From Dryococelus australis (taxonomy: Eukaryota; Arthropoda; Insecta; Phasmatodea; Phasmatidae), in contig CM056993.1 in the NCBI GenBank assembly GCA_029891345.1, positions 272,832,900-272,896,899 of the forward strand: a DNA stretch of 64,000 nucleotides, read 5' to 3'. Positions 32,990 to 45,448 of this stretch are shown in pieces. Both the position numbers and the translations under genes were made by a program. The notes under the pieces are model-generated. The model was not told where the DNA came from and did not search any database. It saw nothing but the letters and a program-made list of their open reading frames with translations. Position 1 is the stretch's first letter. Every line of letters starts with the position of its first letter.

Positions 32990-35127
32990 GTGTGTCAAAT
33001 ATTGTAAATAAATTGTCCTTAAAACTTTTTTAATGCAAGAAATGTTAACCAATGTTTGTAGAATTTTATGAAATTTGTAAACGTTGCCAGTTTGACTAGT
33101 AGCAAATTATTTTTTCAGGCCATAAAAGCCATTTTAATGCCTGAACATATTTTTCTGGGGCTTCACATAAATTTTAACACATTTCAATTTTTTCCCCTTG
33201 GAATTAGTTAAAGCGGTGCGGAAGCTCATCAGCTTTAACTTTACTTAAGAAATGAAGCGTAATGCAGTTTTTATACTACACAAAACAAAAATAAAGCATG
33301 GACTTTTTGCTTTGAACTATCATGATGTAACAAAATCAGAGGTAATCACTAGTAGTTTTGCTAATTCCAATTCTCCGGTTGTTCTGCTATCACTAAAATA
33401 ATTGTCTCATAAAGAGCAAAGTAGTCTTTTTTTTTTGCTGTGATTTTGTGTTTCTCTTCATTTACTGTCCTGTTGTTTTTGACACTAGGAGTTCGTGTCA
33501 CTACTGAAAACCAACATACTAAAGACATGAATTTTAAGTACACTACTGAAAATTGTCTAAATTCATTGCGGCTTCTATCCCCCCTCCCGACTATTTTTTT
33601 TAACAGTAATTCTGTACATAATTCGCCAGTCTATACCGTTTCATAAAACTTAGCTTTTACATTTGTCTATCTCCACACAAGCATTCCCACGTTAATTTAC
33701 AGTTTTCATGGGTGGCCCCCTATTATCTTTAAATTCAGTCTCTGTTTTCTGTTACAAATGTTACGAATTTAGTTTTGTCAGCTGAATATAGTTTTTTTTT
33801 TACTTTTGGACAAAAAAAATATTTTATGAATAAAATAAGAACATTTCGCAGGTCGATGTTAAAATTCTTATGTTTCTTCAACTAACCGTGAACACAGATG
33901 AATATTCATAGCAGACCATAAAAATTATCGTGAGTAAGACCCATACACCTTGAACAATAATGAAATAAAATATTTATAATCCTGCGAGGATTCTTTAGGT
34001 GAATCTTGTGATACTTGTCTCAATAATTATTCTTAAATGAACAAAAAGAACCTCAGTGAGTATTATATAACACTGAAGTGTTAATAAGGATATTTACTTG
34101 TAGAGGTGTACAATATTTTTTAATGTGAACAAATATCATTATTTAGAAGTTTGGACGAAGTTGTTAGACACAGGCACGACCAACATGTACAGTGAATCGG
34201 TTATTGTGTCACAGAAAGGTGTACCAATCCATTTATTTACCAAATGGTATGTCCAAAATTTCGTTTTTGATGTACGCACGAAGTCACTTGTGTCTAAAGT
34301 CCTTTATCCACTTACTAAGTAGTGTAGATTCTTATTCCTTACGACTAGTTTAGGAGCAGTTCACACATTGTGTACTGAAAAAAAGCAGCTGAGGATTCAC
34401 TGTATGTGCAGAGCACATAGTTTTTGCTGCAAGCATCTCAAAGTTATTGTGCAAATGATGTATATCTGGGCTCAGGACATGGTGATGTTTGAGATGTGTG
34501 CACTGAAAAGTTTTCTTTTTTGGAGAAACTTTCCACAAAATTAAGTCCAGGTTAGCTATATTTGAACTTGAAAAGTGAAACATTTTTTAAATCATGATAC
34601 TGTGACAGTGGCGCTATCATTGTCGCTAATTCCAGTAACGAACACTTTCGTCGGCGCTAGAACTCTTCCTCGGAGGAGCTCGGTATCCCTTCGTTTTTAC
34701 TTGCCTTGATCGCCTACCTTCTTTCCCCACCTTACTGCATATTCAAGAGTGGTTTAGTTAGTAAATAGGGTTGCTTGCCCTCTCCTCCGACCATTATACA
34801 GGCTCTTCATCTACAAGACATGTCGAGGCTATGTCCGTTATGGGACAGAACAGCTAGTTGATTTCTTCAAGGTACAGTGCATAGGGTTTTTAAATTGCCA
34901 AGTAGTAGTCAACGTAAATTTTCAATATGTTAATTTTATATTGATAATGGCCTGTGGGAAGGGAGTTGTGGAGCGATTTGATTAATTTTGGGCGATGTAT
35001 GTTTTTTTAATACATTATGCTGGAGTGTGCGTGTTAGTTTCTGTGGGCGCACTGTAGGTTAGGGTTTTCAAAATTGTAGTTTCATTGCACTATCTAAATT
35101 CCCTTCCAGCCTAACTAAATCCTTGCT
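32990..35127. other. AT-rich, unassigned
   Basis: No coding motif or matched repeat. A GC-richer patch (34600-34860) starts CAGTGGCGCTATCATTGTCG and contains pyrimidine tracts. An ATG there opens only 13 codons. Confidence 0.35.
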
Positions 35128-35528
35128 AAAGGCTGTTCACAAAAAAGTGAGCACTTTTGAAATCAACCTTACAAAATAAGTTACTGCTCCTACCTGCATA
35201 TATTTTAACGGGCACACTGTGTAACATTTGCCCAGTAAAGTTGGTAACGATGGATGGAAAGTAGATCCAAATCTTAACATTGAATTAAAAGTGTTAGATA
35301 ATCATTTGTAACAACTAAAATTATTTCTTTAGCTTTCTGGTTTTTTAATGCACCAAAGTGTAAAAATGAACAGTTTTGTAACATATTTAATTTTCTAATA
35401 ATTGCAGAGTTTCACTTGACCGACGCATGAATAAAGTGATGAGGCCCATGGCAATATTAAACTTACATAAGGCGAAATAATACACAACATGGATAAAGGT
35501 AGATCTTAAGCTGGGCTTTCAAAAGTGT
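35128..35528 (+). mobile_element. L-type MITE lacking its right TIR
   Basis: CTAAAGGCTGTTCACAAAAA, then all L landmarks in order to GGGCTTTCAAAAGTG, after which the expected GCTCATTTTACCGTG is missing. Confidence 0.85.
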
Positions 35529-36175
35529 AGTTATGTGCAATGCTGCCCCATTTAACTAGCCTGGACATGGTTTGGTCTACTGTGTTCATCCACAACTCGC
35601 CGGCCTTTACATTTTATTGATTCTGTCATCGAGTATTTTTACGGGCAGGGTACTTTGAAATAGAGATTAATTTAAACGCTACCCAGCTCATTTAACATTT
35701 TTTATTATAAATCTTAAAGATTTTTAATGTGTACCTTTTATGCAAGGAATGCTCTGATGGGAGCTTCTAGCTGCCGTTCCTTGCACTATACTCCTGTGTA
35801 AGCTGGTCAAAATCCATTGAATTGATATATTACATACACGTCAGTGTTATTAAAGAGCTTGAGTTATTAGTAAATTTTCTCATGTTATATTCGTTTATAT
35901 ACTGGTGCATAAGTTGGTTATTAAACATGGGCTGTAATGTTATTTGAATGCCCAGTTCTTGTAAGTGATTATATTTTTACGAGTGCCACAAATTTTTTAA
36001 TAACTAGCTTTGTTAATTAAAGTGATGATCTTGAAGAAGTTCAAAGCGTTAAAACCTGTTTAAACCAAGCTTTAATGTGTCTCAGTGCTTTACACGTGTT
36101 TTAATTAAAGCCATATTATACTTATCAATGTGCTGTTTATTCATTTGAATGAGGCTTTGCTTAATTTTGAAATGT
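35529..36175. other. No feature recognised
   Basis: AT-rich sequence with nothing supported. Confidence 0.4.
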
Positions 36176-36371
36176 TCAATTTAAGGTGTGTTTCAGCCAG
36201 AGCTATCTATGAATGTTACCCAATTCAGCAGTGTGCTAATTAAATTAAACATCGCCTAATCTTTAAGGACTCAATTAAGATGTGTCTAGTAAGAGTATTT
36301 ATGAAAGTTTATCCCATTTAGCAGCATGTTGGTGATTTGATTAAATGCAGCATCATCTAAGTTTTAAAAGG
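36176..36371. repeat. Two diverged tandem units of about 95-100 bp
   Basis: TTCAATTTAAGGTGTGTTTC to AAGGACTC is followed by CTCAATTAAGATGTGTCTAG to AAGGCTC. Shared landmarks: TATGAA-GTTA-CCCA-TT, AGCAG-TG, TTAAAT-ATCATCTAA-like. Confidence 0.55.
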
Positions 36372-36614
36372 CTCTGTGTATTTTGGTATGCGCCAATATG
36401 TATATATTCTAGAGGTTGAATATATTACAGGATTTTTAATGTTGTTTGTAAACTTATGTTACAGTTTTTAATCGGAGGGTTTCATATTTGTGTTTTGACA
36501 CTAAATAAATTTATTAAGACTGCGTATTAGTTTACAATTATTTATACTGATTCATTACTATACTTTTCACCACCGTGTGAACATCATCATGTCAGCAGAA
36601 ACACCTATTTAGTG

Positions 36615-36885
36615 ACTGATGCCAGAGTTCCAGAAAGTGTCTTTCCTTCTTCAATACTCTTCTGACCACCTGGAGTGGAGACCTTCACATGTTTTCCACT
36701 CACATTGTTTACTAAGGAACTTCTTGGAATTTGAAAGATTTTGTATGGCTCTTTTTGGACATTCTACATTTTATAGCATCCAAAGCTTTTCAAAGGTTTT
36801 CCTTGCTAGTTGCAATAAGACCTTGAACCAGCTGAATGATGATATTGTGTTTGCATCTTCAACTTATATTCACCTGAAACAGTAA
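36615..36885 (-). pseudogene. Pipsqueak/pogo-type HTH remnant
   Basis: On the minus strand, after a TTTACTGTTTCAG acceptor-like site, one frame has KALDAIKCRMSKK. After a frame change the next has KIFQIPRSSLVNNVSGK and then PGGQKSIEEGKTL. Together they follow the psq/CENP-B-type helix-turn-helix consensus (A-x-x-x-G-x-x-S-x-x-x-A-x-x-x-F-x-IP-x-STL-x-x-x-x-x-GK, G, L-x-x-x-E). The domain binds DNA in pogo/Tigger transposases and psq-family regulators. Internal stops and the frameshift show decay. The rest of a transposase was not found. Confidence 0.45.
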
Positions 36886-36889
36886 ACAA

Positions 36890-37929
36890 ACAACTATAAT
36901 CTGTCAAAATAATACTAATTAAAAAAATTAATAAGATAAAATAACAATCAACAAATGTGTCAAAGTCATCCCTGGGTTGTCAGTCGTCCCAGTTGATGGT
37001 AAAATAACATAATATTTGATAGAAGATGCTTTGCAATAACAGACAAAATACTGTATAATTTAGTAAGCAGATTATGGATTTCAGTTCAGAGCCGATAGCA
37101 TTGCCAAAACTATGCGCCATTACAAATACTTTGACAAAGAGATGGCTTTCAGAATACTACATAAAGACAGTTGCAAACAACTGTTGTTATAGTTGTCATA
37201 AATATGACCACTCAGTACGTTTAAGCAATCTGAAGTTTCAGAATAAGACCCTTGCTGTGTTTCAGATCAATAAATAAGATGTGTTAAATATGCTGATCAA
37301 AATAACATACTTGTAGCAACCAAGTGCAAAACTTTAGTCATGGAGAGACATTATAGCAGCGAAAACTTGTACTAACATGATAAGGGTAAAGCTGGTGTTC
37401 CCATGAAATTATCCAATTTATTGGATGGCGTGGTGCTACTGTCACTACCTATTGGGTGCTGTTACCAGGATGCCCATTAGAGTGACACATTTCCAAAAAT
37501 CACAGTTCATGTTACATTGAATCAACAATTACGAATACTCCACTTGGTAAATTAAGCACTATCTCAGCAAATTTTTGTTTTTGAAACTTTTTTGATTGTG
37601 AATATGATGCCCTGGAAAGTGTTCCTCATACTGGCGTCTTTCGTCATATAATTAATTAAACTTGGAATATCTTACATTAGATGGAGACCAGCAATTTATT
37701 TATTGCAAAAAGTACACTGAAATGGCTTCAGCATTTAGCATCCAACATAGAGTGAAATAAGCTTGCTAACACAGAGTTGCATCCACTACCAGCAGTGAGC
37801 TCAGTGAAATGGACTGATTACTAAAAGATAATAGCTTATATGTTCACCTGGAATTGTCGTATGGTTTTGATGTCTTATTATACATACTCCTGTTTTGCAG
37901 CCTCATGTAAGGTTAAGATTTAGTAACTT
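36890..37929. other. No feature recognised
   Basis: AT-rich, short frames only. Confidence 0.4.
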
Positions 37930-38102
37930 TGTAAATTATATACTTTTGTAAAAATTGTGCAGCTTCACTTGACTGATGTATGAATAAATAAAGTAATCAG
38001 ACACATGGCAATGTTAATTTCATGTGATGCAAGGATACATAGTATGCATACATGTAGATCACAAGCATGGCTTTCATAATTCCTAATTTTACCACAGTCT
38101 AT
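37930..38102 (+). mobile_element. L-type MITE, diverged right half
   Basis: GCAGCTTCACTTGACTGATG, AAAGTAATCAGACACATGGC, GTAGATCACAAGCATGGCTT, TAATTTTACCACAGTCTATA follow the right-half order of L copies with about one change in five. Probably an old copy. Confidence 0.6.
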
Positions 38103-38820
38103 AAGAAGGCTTGAAACATAATTTGTTATATTTTCTTTTTGAGGTAATGAATGTATTTAATTATGCTATGAATTTGTTGACTAAAATTTCAGTGGATCTA
38201 AAGTGGTGGCCAACCATGGTTATAAGGAGTTTTATTGCATCATTCGTCACATGCCCTTGATTGAAGAAAGGTCTGATACCAGTGAACAGTGGATGGAAAA
38301 TGGCTGTCAACTATGCTTATGAGGTCATGAGTGGTACCTATTTAATGATTTTTATGACTATAGCTTCAGTGGAAGAAAATGGCAGTCAACTATGCTTATA
38401 AGAAGGCATAAGGTATAATGACCATATCAACTTTATCGAAGTCAGGTGTGTTACATATGATATGTATATCATGGCTATAACTTAAACAGTTTGAAAATGA
38501 TGAACAACTAGTACTATAAGAAACCTTAATTCATAATTAATTTCTTCATCTTGCTCAGACTTGTGCTGGTTTGATATATACCAAGTTCTACATGCCTAAC
38601 TTCAGCTGTCGAAGAATGACAACCAACTACGCCTCTAAGTTCATTGGTGTCGTATAGACATACCATGCTTAAAGCGCAACTTGAGGCAAGGAACTGTATT
38701 TGTGACCTGAATTGATTACACAATTGCTTTAAGAAACAGAAGATCACACATACAGCTACTAAAGTCAATACGACATCGAACGTGTACAAACAGTTCAAGT
38801 TCATGGCACTACATTAGCAC
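38103..38820. repeat. Dispersed near-repeats of GTCAACTATGCTTATAAG
   Basis: Related words recur at about 38290-38325, 38367-38408 and 38605-38640 (GAAAATGG-GTCAACTATGC and GAATGACAACCAACTACGCC). Spacing is irregular. Otherwise unassigned. Confidence 0.35.
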
Positions 38821-40877
38821 TGTGACGGTAGGTCTGTGACTGGTTTGTAATCAGTTGTGAAAATCCCGTGTATATATTACAGCTTGACCGCATGAAACAC
38901 CGGTGGCATGACTAGCCCGCCGAGCGTTTGTGTTTGCAGGTTGCGGGATGACCAGGGATCAGTCTTTGCGGGCACTGGCCTGCTGTCATTGGTCGGCGTT
39001 TTCCCACGCCGACCGAAAATAATGTCTTAATTGTAGATGGAGCGCCGATCGCCAGTATAGGCGGCGCTGAGGTCTGGTCTCTGGGAAGGGGTAGGCTCGA
39101 GGAGGGGATGCAGAGCAGTATAAATACGGTTGCACTAGCTATAATCGAGGTTTTCGTCGGCCCACCGAGTGCTGGGCTCTATCTGGCGAGTGGAATCTGC
39201 CCTAGAGAAGAAGAGAAGCTGACTGCAGTGTTGAAGTTAAGTATTGGTTTCTTCGGAGATGGAAGTTTTGGGACTTAGAAAATTTTCTCTCCAAGCAATA
39301 TTTGTGTGTCGAGACTTTGAAAATTTCGAGTCTGTTGCAGTAAACAACTTAGTTTCGGGGCCAAGTGTGTTTGGACTTGGGAAATTTCGTTTCAAGTAGT
39401 GCTCATGTGTCGAGACTTTGAAATTTTCGTGTTAGTGGCAATAGAGGACTTAGGAATATTCGGGGCCGAGTGTATGTGAACTTATAAAAATTTTGGCACT
39501 TATAAAAGTTCTGCCCAGAAATGATTTGTGGACTTATAAAAATTACACTTGGTAGTGTGATGACACTTTGTAGTCCTGCTTAATTGCAGAAAAGAACTTA
39601 AGGAAGATGAGTCGGTGGGACTCTAGAAAAGGCTGTAGTGCGCCGCATGGACTTCAAATTAATTTGCTTGGCGAGGGACTATTGTGAAATTTTGTGGAAG
39701 GAACTGTACTTAGGTTTGCGCTCCTAAGGGGCGTCGTATGGATAAAGCAAATTACAGTGAGGATTGGAGCAGGGCGTGGCCTGGAAAAGGGACGCTTTGT
39801 TTAAGCATAAATCCAGTGACCATGTGAGTGGACACTGAATGTGAGCGAATGCGTTTATACGAGTAAAATCAGAACTTGGTCTGATTGTGGAGCACTGCTG
39901 AAAATTGGCCATTTTACCCCTAGTAAAATGAAGTGTTTGCCGGGAATGATGCGACCCGAGGGCGGAACTTAGGCAGTACTGTTTTCTGCTGTCCTGTATA
40001 GCGGCTTCTTGAAAGTAAGATTTGAGTTCGTGCCCAACGATTTCGGGAAAAGTGATTGAAGGTTGTCTGCTTACTTCGCGAGTTGAACATAGGAAGAGAA
40101 GCCAGTGCCCCAAGTTCGACAGGTCGTTCGAAGTGGGGAGTTTAGGAAGTTAATGGTAAGATTTCCCCAGACCAGAGAATTCGAGTGTTGTAATAAATAC
40201 GATAACAAAGAAAACAAAGGTGAAATTCGATCAGGAACAGCAGACTACTATTATTGTAATGATACTGGAAAAATAACCAGTTTCAATCTATAGTTTTTTT
40301 CTTTTTTATGTATTCTCCCAGGGAGAGTGGGTTTAGTGTGAGGATTTTGTAATACTCATTTAAAATGTGTTTAAAAATGCTTTTAGGCATGTTACTGCTG
40401 AGTTTATTGTAAGTGCTTGGTGCACATAGGAAATTAATTGAAGTTAGACATGATATTTGATTTGGCCAATGTTTGTTAATGGATTTAAAATTTTCAAAAT
40501 AAACTTTTATAGTGGCTTGGAAAGAAGTTTGTTAAAGAATATTGTACTCGTGATTCCGAAGACTAAATATCATTGTGATAATATCTTATACGAATATTAT
40601 GAATACCAAAGTAAATAATTTGTGGAAACGAAATGGTTTTAGCTGTGTTCTGAATGCTGACAGTGTTTGTGAACCCTTTTCCCAAAATTACACACAAATT
40701 TTGAGCCTAGCACAAGCTGTCTAATCTGGCAACAGATTTCTGAACATTTTTTCTGATGATGTGTTTTGAGATAATTAATGATTCCCCATCCTTCTCCTTT
40801 TCCTAAGTATAAGATAGGGCAGTGAGGGAGATTTGGGGTAATGGTTGGGCTAACAATGTCGAGGCATTGGGGGCTCA
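38821..40877 (+). mobile_element. Probable solo LTR, about 2.06 kb
   Basis: It starts TGTGACGGTAG and ends TTGGGGGCTCA (TG...CA), flanked by GCAC at 38817-38820 and 40878-40881. A TATA box (AGTATAAATACGG, 39116-39128) lies about 300 bp in, followed by GC-richer sequence. A diverged direct duplication of about 110 bp begins TGTGTCGAGACTTTGAAA near 39304 and 39414. No gag, pol or env frames are present. Alternatively the TGGGGGCTC near the end could be the start of a tRNA-Pro-type primer site, with the LTR ending at GAGGCA. Confidence 0.5.
39116..39128 (+). promoter_or_regulatory. TATA box of the LTR
   Basis: AGTATAAATACGG sits within a GC-rich block, as expected for a pol II LTR promoter. No initiator was assigned. 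Confidence 0.45.
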
Positions 40878-40881
40878 GCAC

Positions 40882-42086
40882 TCGACAATAAAATATGAGT
40901 TCAAAAAAACATATTTTATATCATACTCGAATTCTCTTTGAAAATTTGTATCCATGGATTTATTGCTCGATACACTTACTTTGAATAAAAATAAAAATTG
41001 CTCTATATATTAACATTAATTCATAAAGTTATGCTTTGCATAATTGATAGGTGTGACATATTGCATTCTCCTCGAAAACACGAATCTGCAGATGGGTCGC
41101 TCGATATACTTTTATCTGTAAGTTTTAAAGTGAAATAAAACAAATACATTACTTTTAGCTGTAAAATTATGTTTTAATTAAATCGGTGGTTGTGAAATAT
41201 TCTAATTCAAGATAGTCGATGTAGTGGTTGGTTGCCGTTTGCACATTGCAGCTGGCCTTTTGCTCAATTCTAGCTGCATCCATCCACATTGAAAAAAAAT
41301 GCTATTTTTTTTACTAGGTAAGGCTATTCATTTTGCACCTCAATATTGTAGGGATATTTTTTTAGGTGTTAATATGGTGGATCTGCGGCTGTAGTGGCAG
41401 GAAAAGGTAATATTAATTTGTGATAATCCTCTACGACTTTACAGGGTAAATTGAAGACATTTAGAAGGAAAAACAAGAAATTTGAGAAAATTAAGGAGAA
41501 AATGAACAGCTTTGAAGGAAAATAAAAAAGTAATATGGTGGATGGAAAACAAAATGGTGACCAGATGCAAGTTGGCCAACACCCTAACGTCAGGGTGAAA
41601 ACATCCTAGTGGGCCACCATGACATCATCCAAACTGGCTGATGGGCGGGTCCACAGATCCACAGCCCCCAGATCTTGTGCTGGAACCGACTATTTCATAC
41701 TACTTACTACACTTAATACGTTCAATACAAATTATAATTTACAATTTACTTTTACCTTGTGCTTTCTGATATCTTAATGTTTCACAACATAACCTAGCAT
41801 GCATTGTGTCTTCTTAAATTTCAGGCAGAAGAAGATCAGCAATGGAAACTATAGAAGCATACAATGATGGGGAGTTGGTTGCAAAATATGTAACAGTTAC
41901 ATAATGTAACTTTTACTTTAAAATGTTTCAAAATATTATTTCTGGAATGTCTCGGATGCATTGAATGGAAATTTTATGCAACTGAGATATTGTAATGTAC
42001 ATGAAACATTAATGAAACAATTTGTGCTGTGTGGGCAGTGGTTCCCAGTGTTAATTGATCATGTCCTCGCACATACAAACCTTTAG
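40882..42086. other. No feature recognised
   Basis: Mixed sequence. No frame or matched repeat. Confidence 0.4.
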
Positions 42087-42502
42087 TATATGCGGTTCAC
42101 GGTAAAATGAGCACTTTTGAAAGTCCTGCTTAAGATCTATTTGCATGCATGTTGTGTATTCTTCCAACTTATGCTAAATTAATATTGCCATGGGCCTCGT
42201 AACTTAATTCTACGTCGGTCAAGTGCAACTGTGAAATTTTTAGAAAAGTGAAAATTTTAAAAATCTGCTAATTTTTACACACTGAGGCGTTAAAAGAAAA
42301 GAGAGCGTAAGGAATAATTGAAATGATCACAAATGGTTAGCCAACACATTTTATTCGGCGTCGAACTACTTTCCACCCATCGTTACCAACTTTACCGGGC
42401 GCATGTCACTCAGTGCGCTCGTTGAAGTATATGCAAGCAGAGACAGCGACATTTTTCTAAAGTTGATTTAAAAAGTAGTCACTTTATCGTGGAACAGCCT
42501 TA
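42087..42502 (-). mobile_element. L-type MITE, complete, reverse orientation
   Basis: Left end TATATGCGGTTCACGGTAAA, right end TTTATCGTGGAACAGCCTTA. It contains GTTGTGTATTCTTCC, which serves as the empty site for the nested insertion at 17126. Confidence 0.88.
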
Positions 42503-43499
42503 GCCGTCGTACCTGTTACGTTTCACCAGACGTCGCAGACACTGGAATAGGAGTCGCAGATACAAGCGGGGTGCTCAATACATAATACATGGCGACACAC
42601 TTTATTTAAAGCTTCCGTAAGCGACCTCTCAAGAACAAGGCGCTCTCGTAACTGCCACGTATTTGAAATACATGTATTTAAAAGAACCTACTTAACATAG
42701 ACCTATCCGCAATCTGTGTAGTTGTGAAACGAATATACACTCGGTACTAAATTGGAATATAATTTCTAAGACATCTTGTGTAGTTCCTCCATTAATATGG
42801 AGCCTTTCGAAAATAAATATAAAAACACTTTCACAGTGCTCTAGCTGATAGGGAGCTACAATTCGCCTATTCTCATTCCTAGATATTTTTTTATCAGTGA
42901 TTACAGACTTATGTTAAAATTAAGTACAGAAGAACTTTGGAAATTGATGAAAGTCTTACAAGACTTATTTAGTGTACTAGATAAATTACAGTTTCCATGA
43001 ACAATGCAGTCCGTATTGGTGTAGTAGTAAGACAAATTTATATAAAGAAAATATTGGCTTATTTTTTTAAGCTATGAATAAAACCAATCGACAAAATTCC
43101 TTTTTCTAATTAGAATTTTTGGTAATATAATGTTAACAATTTGGTATGTTAAATAAACTCCCATGGAAAATTTTTTTTATATATCTTCTGCTACCTTCGA
43201 GTGGATAAATTATAAGTAATTTCCCATCCCAATGTCGTACAAATCATAGTGCAGTTCCTTAATATCCTGGTTAGTAACGTCACCTTAAAGGGAATAATTA
43301 AATTAGCTATCAGTACCACGATTTTTTTATTTTATACGGTTATTTTATATTTTTCATGACACGAGATTTTCACAAGCCAGGATTCAAAAGTCCGGCGAGA
43401 GCAGTGTTTGAACTGCTATTATGTTGCAAGCGGATGTCATTGAAGTGTACGCACAGACTCCATTTTGGAAGGAAACAATCGTTCTTGGCATAGAGAAGT
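42503..43499. other. No feature recognised
   Basis: AT-rich, no coding or repeat signal found. Confidence 0.4.
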
Positions 43500-43926
43500 T
43501 AAAGGCTGTTCACGATAAAGTGAGCACTTTAAAATTGAACCTTAGAAAAAAAGTCACTGCCCCTACATGCATATATATTAATGGGCGCACGGAGTGACAT
43601 TCGCCCAGTAAAGTTGGTAATGATAGATGAAAAGTAGTTCCATAGCTTAACGTCGAATAAAAAGTGTTTGGTAACCATTTGTGATAACTTAAAATTATTT
43701 ATTTCGCTTTAGGTTTTTTTAATGCATCAAATTGCAAAAATTAGTAGATTTGTAGAATATTTACTTCACTAAAAATCCCACAACTTCATTTGACCGACGC
43801 ATAAATAAAGTGATGAGGCCCATGGCAACGTTAATTTTACGTAAGGCGGGAGATTGCACAATGTTCACATAAGTAGATCTTATGCAGGGCTTTCAAAAGT
43901 GCTCATTTTACCGTAAACAGCCTATA
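43500..43926 (+). mobile_element. L-type MITE, complete (427 bp, best reference copy)
   Basis: TAAAGGCTGTTCACGATAAA to ATTTTACCGTAAACAGCCTATA, uninterrupted. It carries every L landmark and is the best in-window yardstick for length. Confidence 0.93.
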
Positions 43927-44329
43927 ACAGCAGGTTAGTGTGCTACGTCCCTGCCACGGAGCGTGAACCACGTTGAAGACAAAGCAATTGCGGGTTTGGC
44001 TCTAGTGAGGACCCATTTACTTCCGCTGACTACGGCCACTCTCATTTTCCCGTTCTGCTCTGCACAAATACAGCAAACTGCAGACTTTTCCCTTCTTTCT
44101 TTTGCAGAAGAGCTTGTACCATTGCGCAACCGCACCCAAGGTTAGCCAGCTCGCTGAATCGGCCTCGTGTCCCTACCAATCTACTCATGAACGGCCAGGA
44201 TTTTTTAATAAAAACTAAACCATCAACACCATAAAATAAATACTGCCGTTTTTTAATCTCCCCATACAACCTCCAAATCATTCAAAGGAATCCGTGGTAG
44301 AAAATTTTGAACACCTCAAGGTTACGTCT
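43927..44329. other. No feature recognised
   Basis: Moderate GC. Open frames on both strands near 43935-44145 show no motif. Confidence 0.35.
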
Positions 44330-44412
44330 GACGAGTGACCCCGCCGCGAATCGAACCCGGTTCGCCTAAGTGGGAAGCGAGTAGTCTAACCACTAAACCA
44401 CTGCGGCCCCGG
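44330..44412 (-). mobile_element. SINE tRNA-like head only
   Basis: The minus strand reads GGGGCCGCAGTGGTTTAGTG, ACTACTCGCTTCCCACTTAG, and B box GGTTCGATTCGCGG. The body is absent. Confidence 0.8.
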
Positions 44413-44832
44413 ATAACCCTAAAAATTCCTTTTTTCACGATTTTCGCTATTTTTGTTTCTCTTCGAATGCATTTAACAGTATAAATGTAACATTGTGTGG
44501 CTGTAGGTTATTTTTCACCTATTGCTGGAAAAACTCCATATTCCTAAACCATGCAACTTATTTATGTACTGAGGTACACGTATTCGTGCAAACACTGATT
44601 TAACTAGGGAGTTCTCTTAACTGTCTTTTGTTATCAAGGAGAGACGTTCATGATAATCGTAATACGTACATAGGTAGGTACTTAGAAAACGTACCGTTTC
44701 CAACTTCCAATCGGCTTCGAACCCAGAACCTCTCCATTACATTGCAGCATGTAATGAACGCGAATACGGAGATTTTTCCCATGTTTTCGTGGTTCCGCAG
44801 TATATTTCTGTTTTTACGATTTACGTTGTCTA
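44413..44832. other. No feature recognised
   Basis: Unassigned AT-rich sequence. Confidence 0.4.
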
Positions 44833-45448
44833 AGGGCGCGTTTACACGGTGATAATAGTTACCACGATAGTGGCTATCACGAAAGTATGTGAAACTAACT
44901 GCCACGATAGGTCCTGTTTACACACACGATCGAGACATGCTGTGATATGTCCAACAACACTTGCGTAAATACATTGATAGGCCCTACATTAATATCCTTT
45001 TGTCAAGAGGTTGGTATTTGATGTGGTATTTAAATATCGTGACAGGATATTAATGACACGTAAGCATATAATGTTTTATTATATAACAATAAATATGCTG
45101 ACAATACTGCCGTGTCATACCTATATGATAATATAAGTCCTGTCATGCCGCCACATAGTGTAAGAACAGCGACAGATATTAGCATAATCCAAATAATTCT
45201 GCAATGTTACCGTCAAACTGAACATATGTACAAATTTGTGACCCGAACTATCGCGATAGTAATTCTACACGAATTACACTACGATAGTTGCATGTTCTGT
45301 CACGACAGTTACTATCACTGTATAGCTCGAGCTGATATCGCGACGATGCGACAGTAACTATCATCCAGTTTACACGGCGATAGTAATGTGAGAGTAGCTC
45401 TCGCGATAGGAACTATCGAGTATTACTATCGCCGTGTAAACGCGCCCT
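44833..45448. mobile_element. Inverted-repeat element ending AGGGCGCGTTTACACGG
   Basis: It starts AGGGCGCGTTTACACGGTGA and ends CCGTGTAAACGCGCCCT (17 bp perfect). Both ends and the interior are full of ACTATC/GATAGT and CGATAG words. A second TTTACACGGCGATAG lies internally at 45372. No coding capacity. Target duplication not resolved. Confidence 0.8.
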
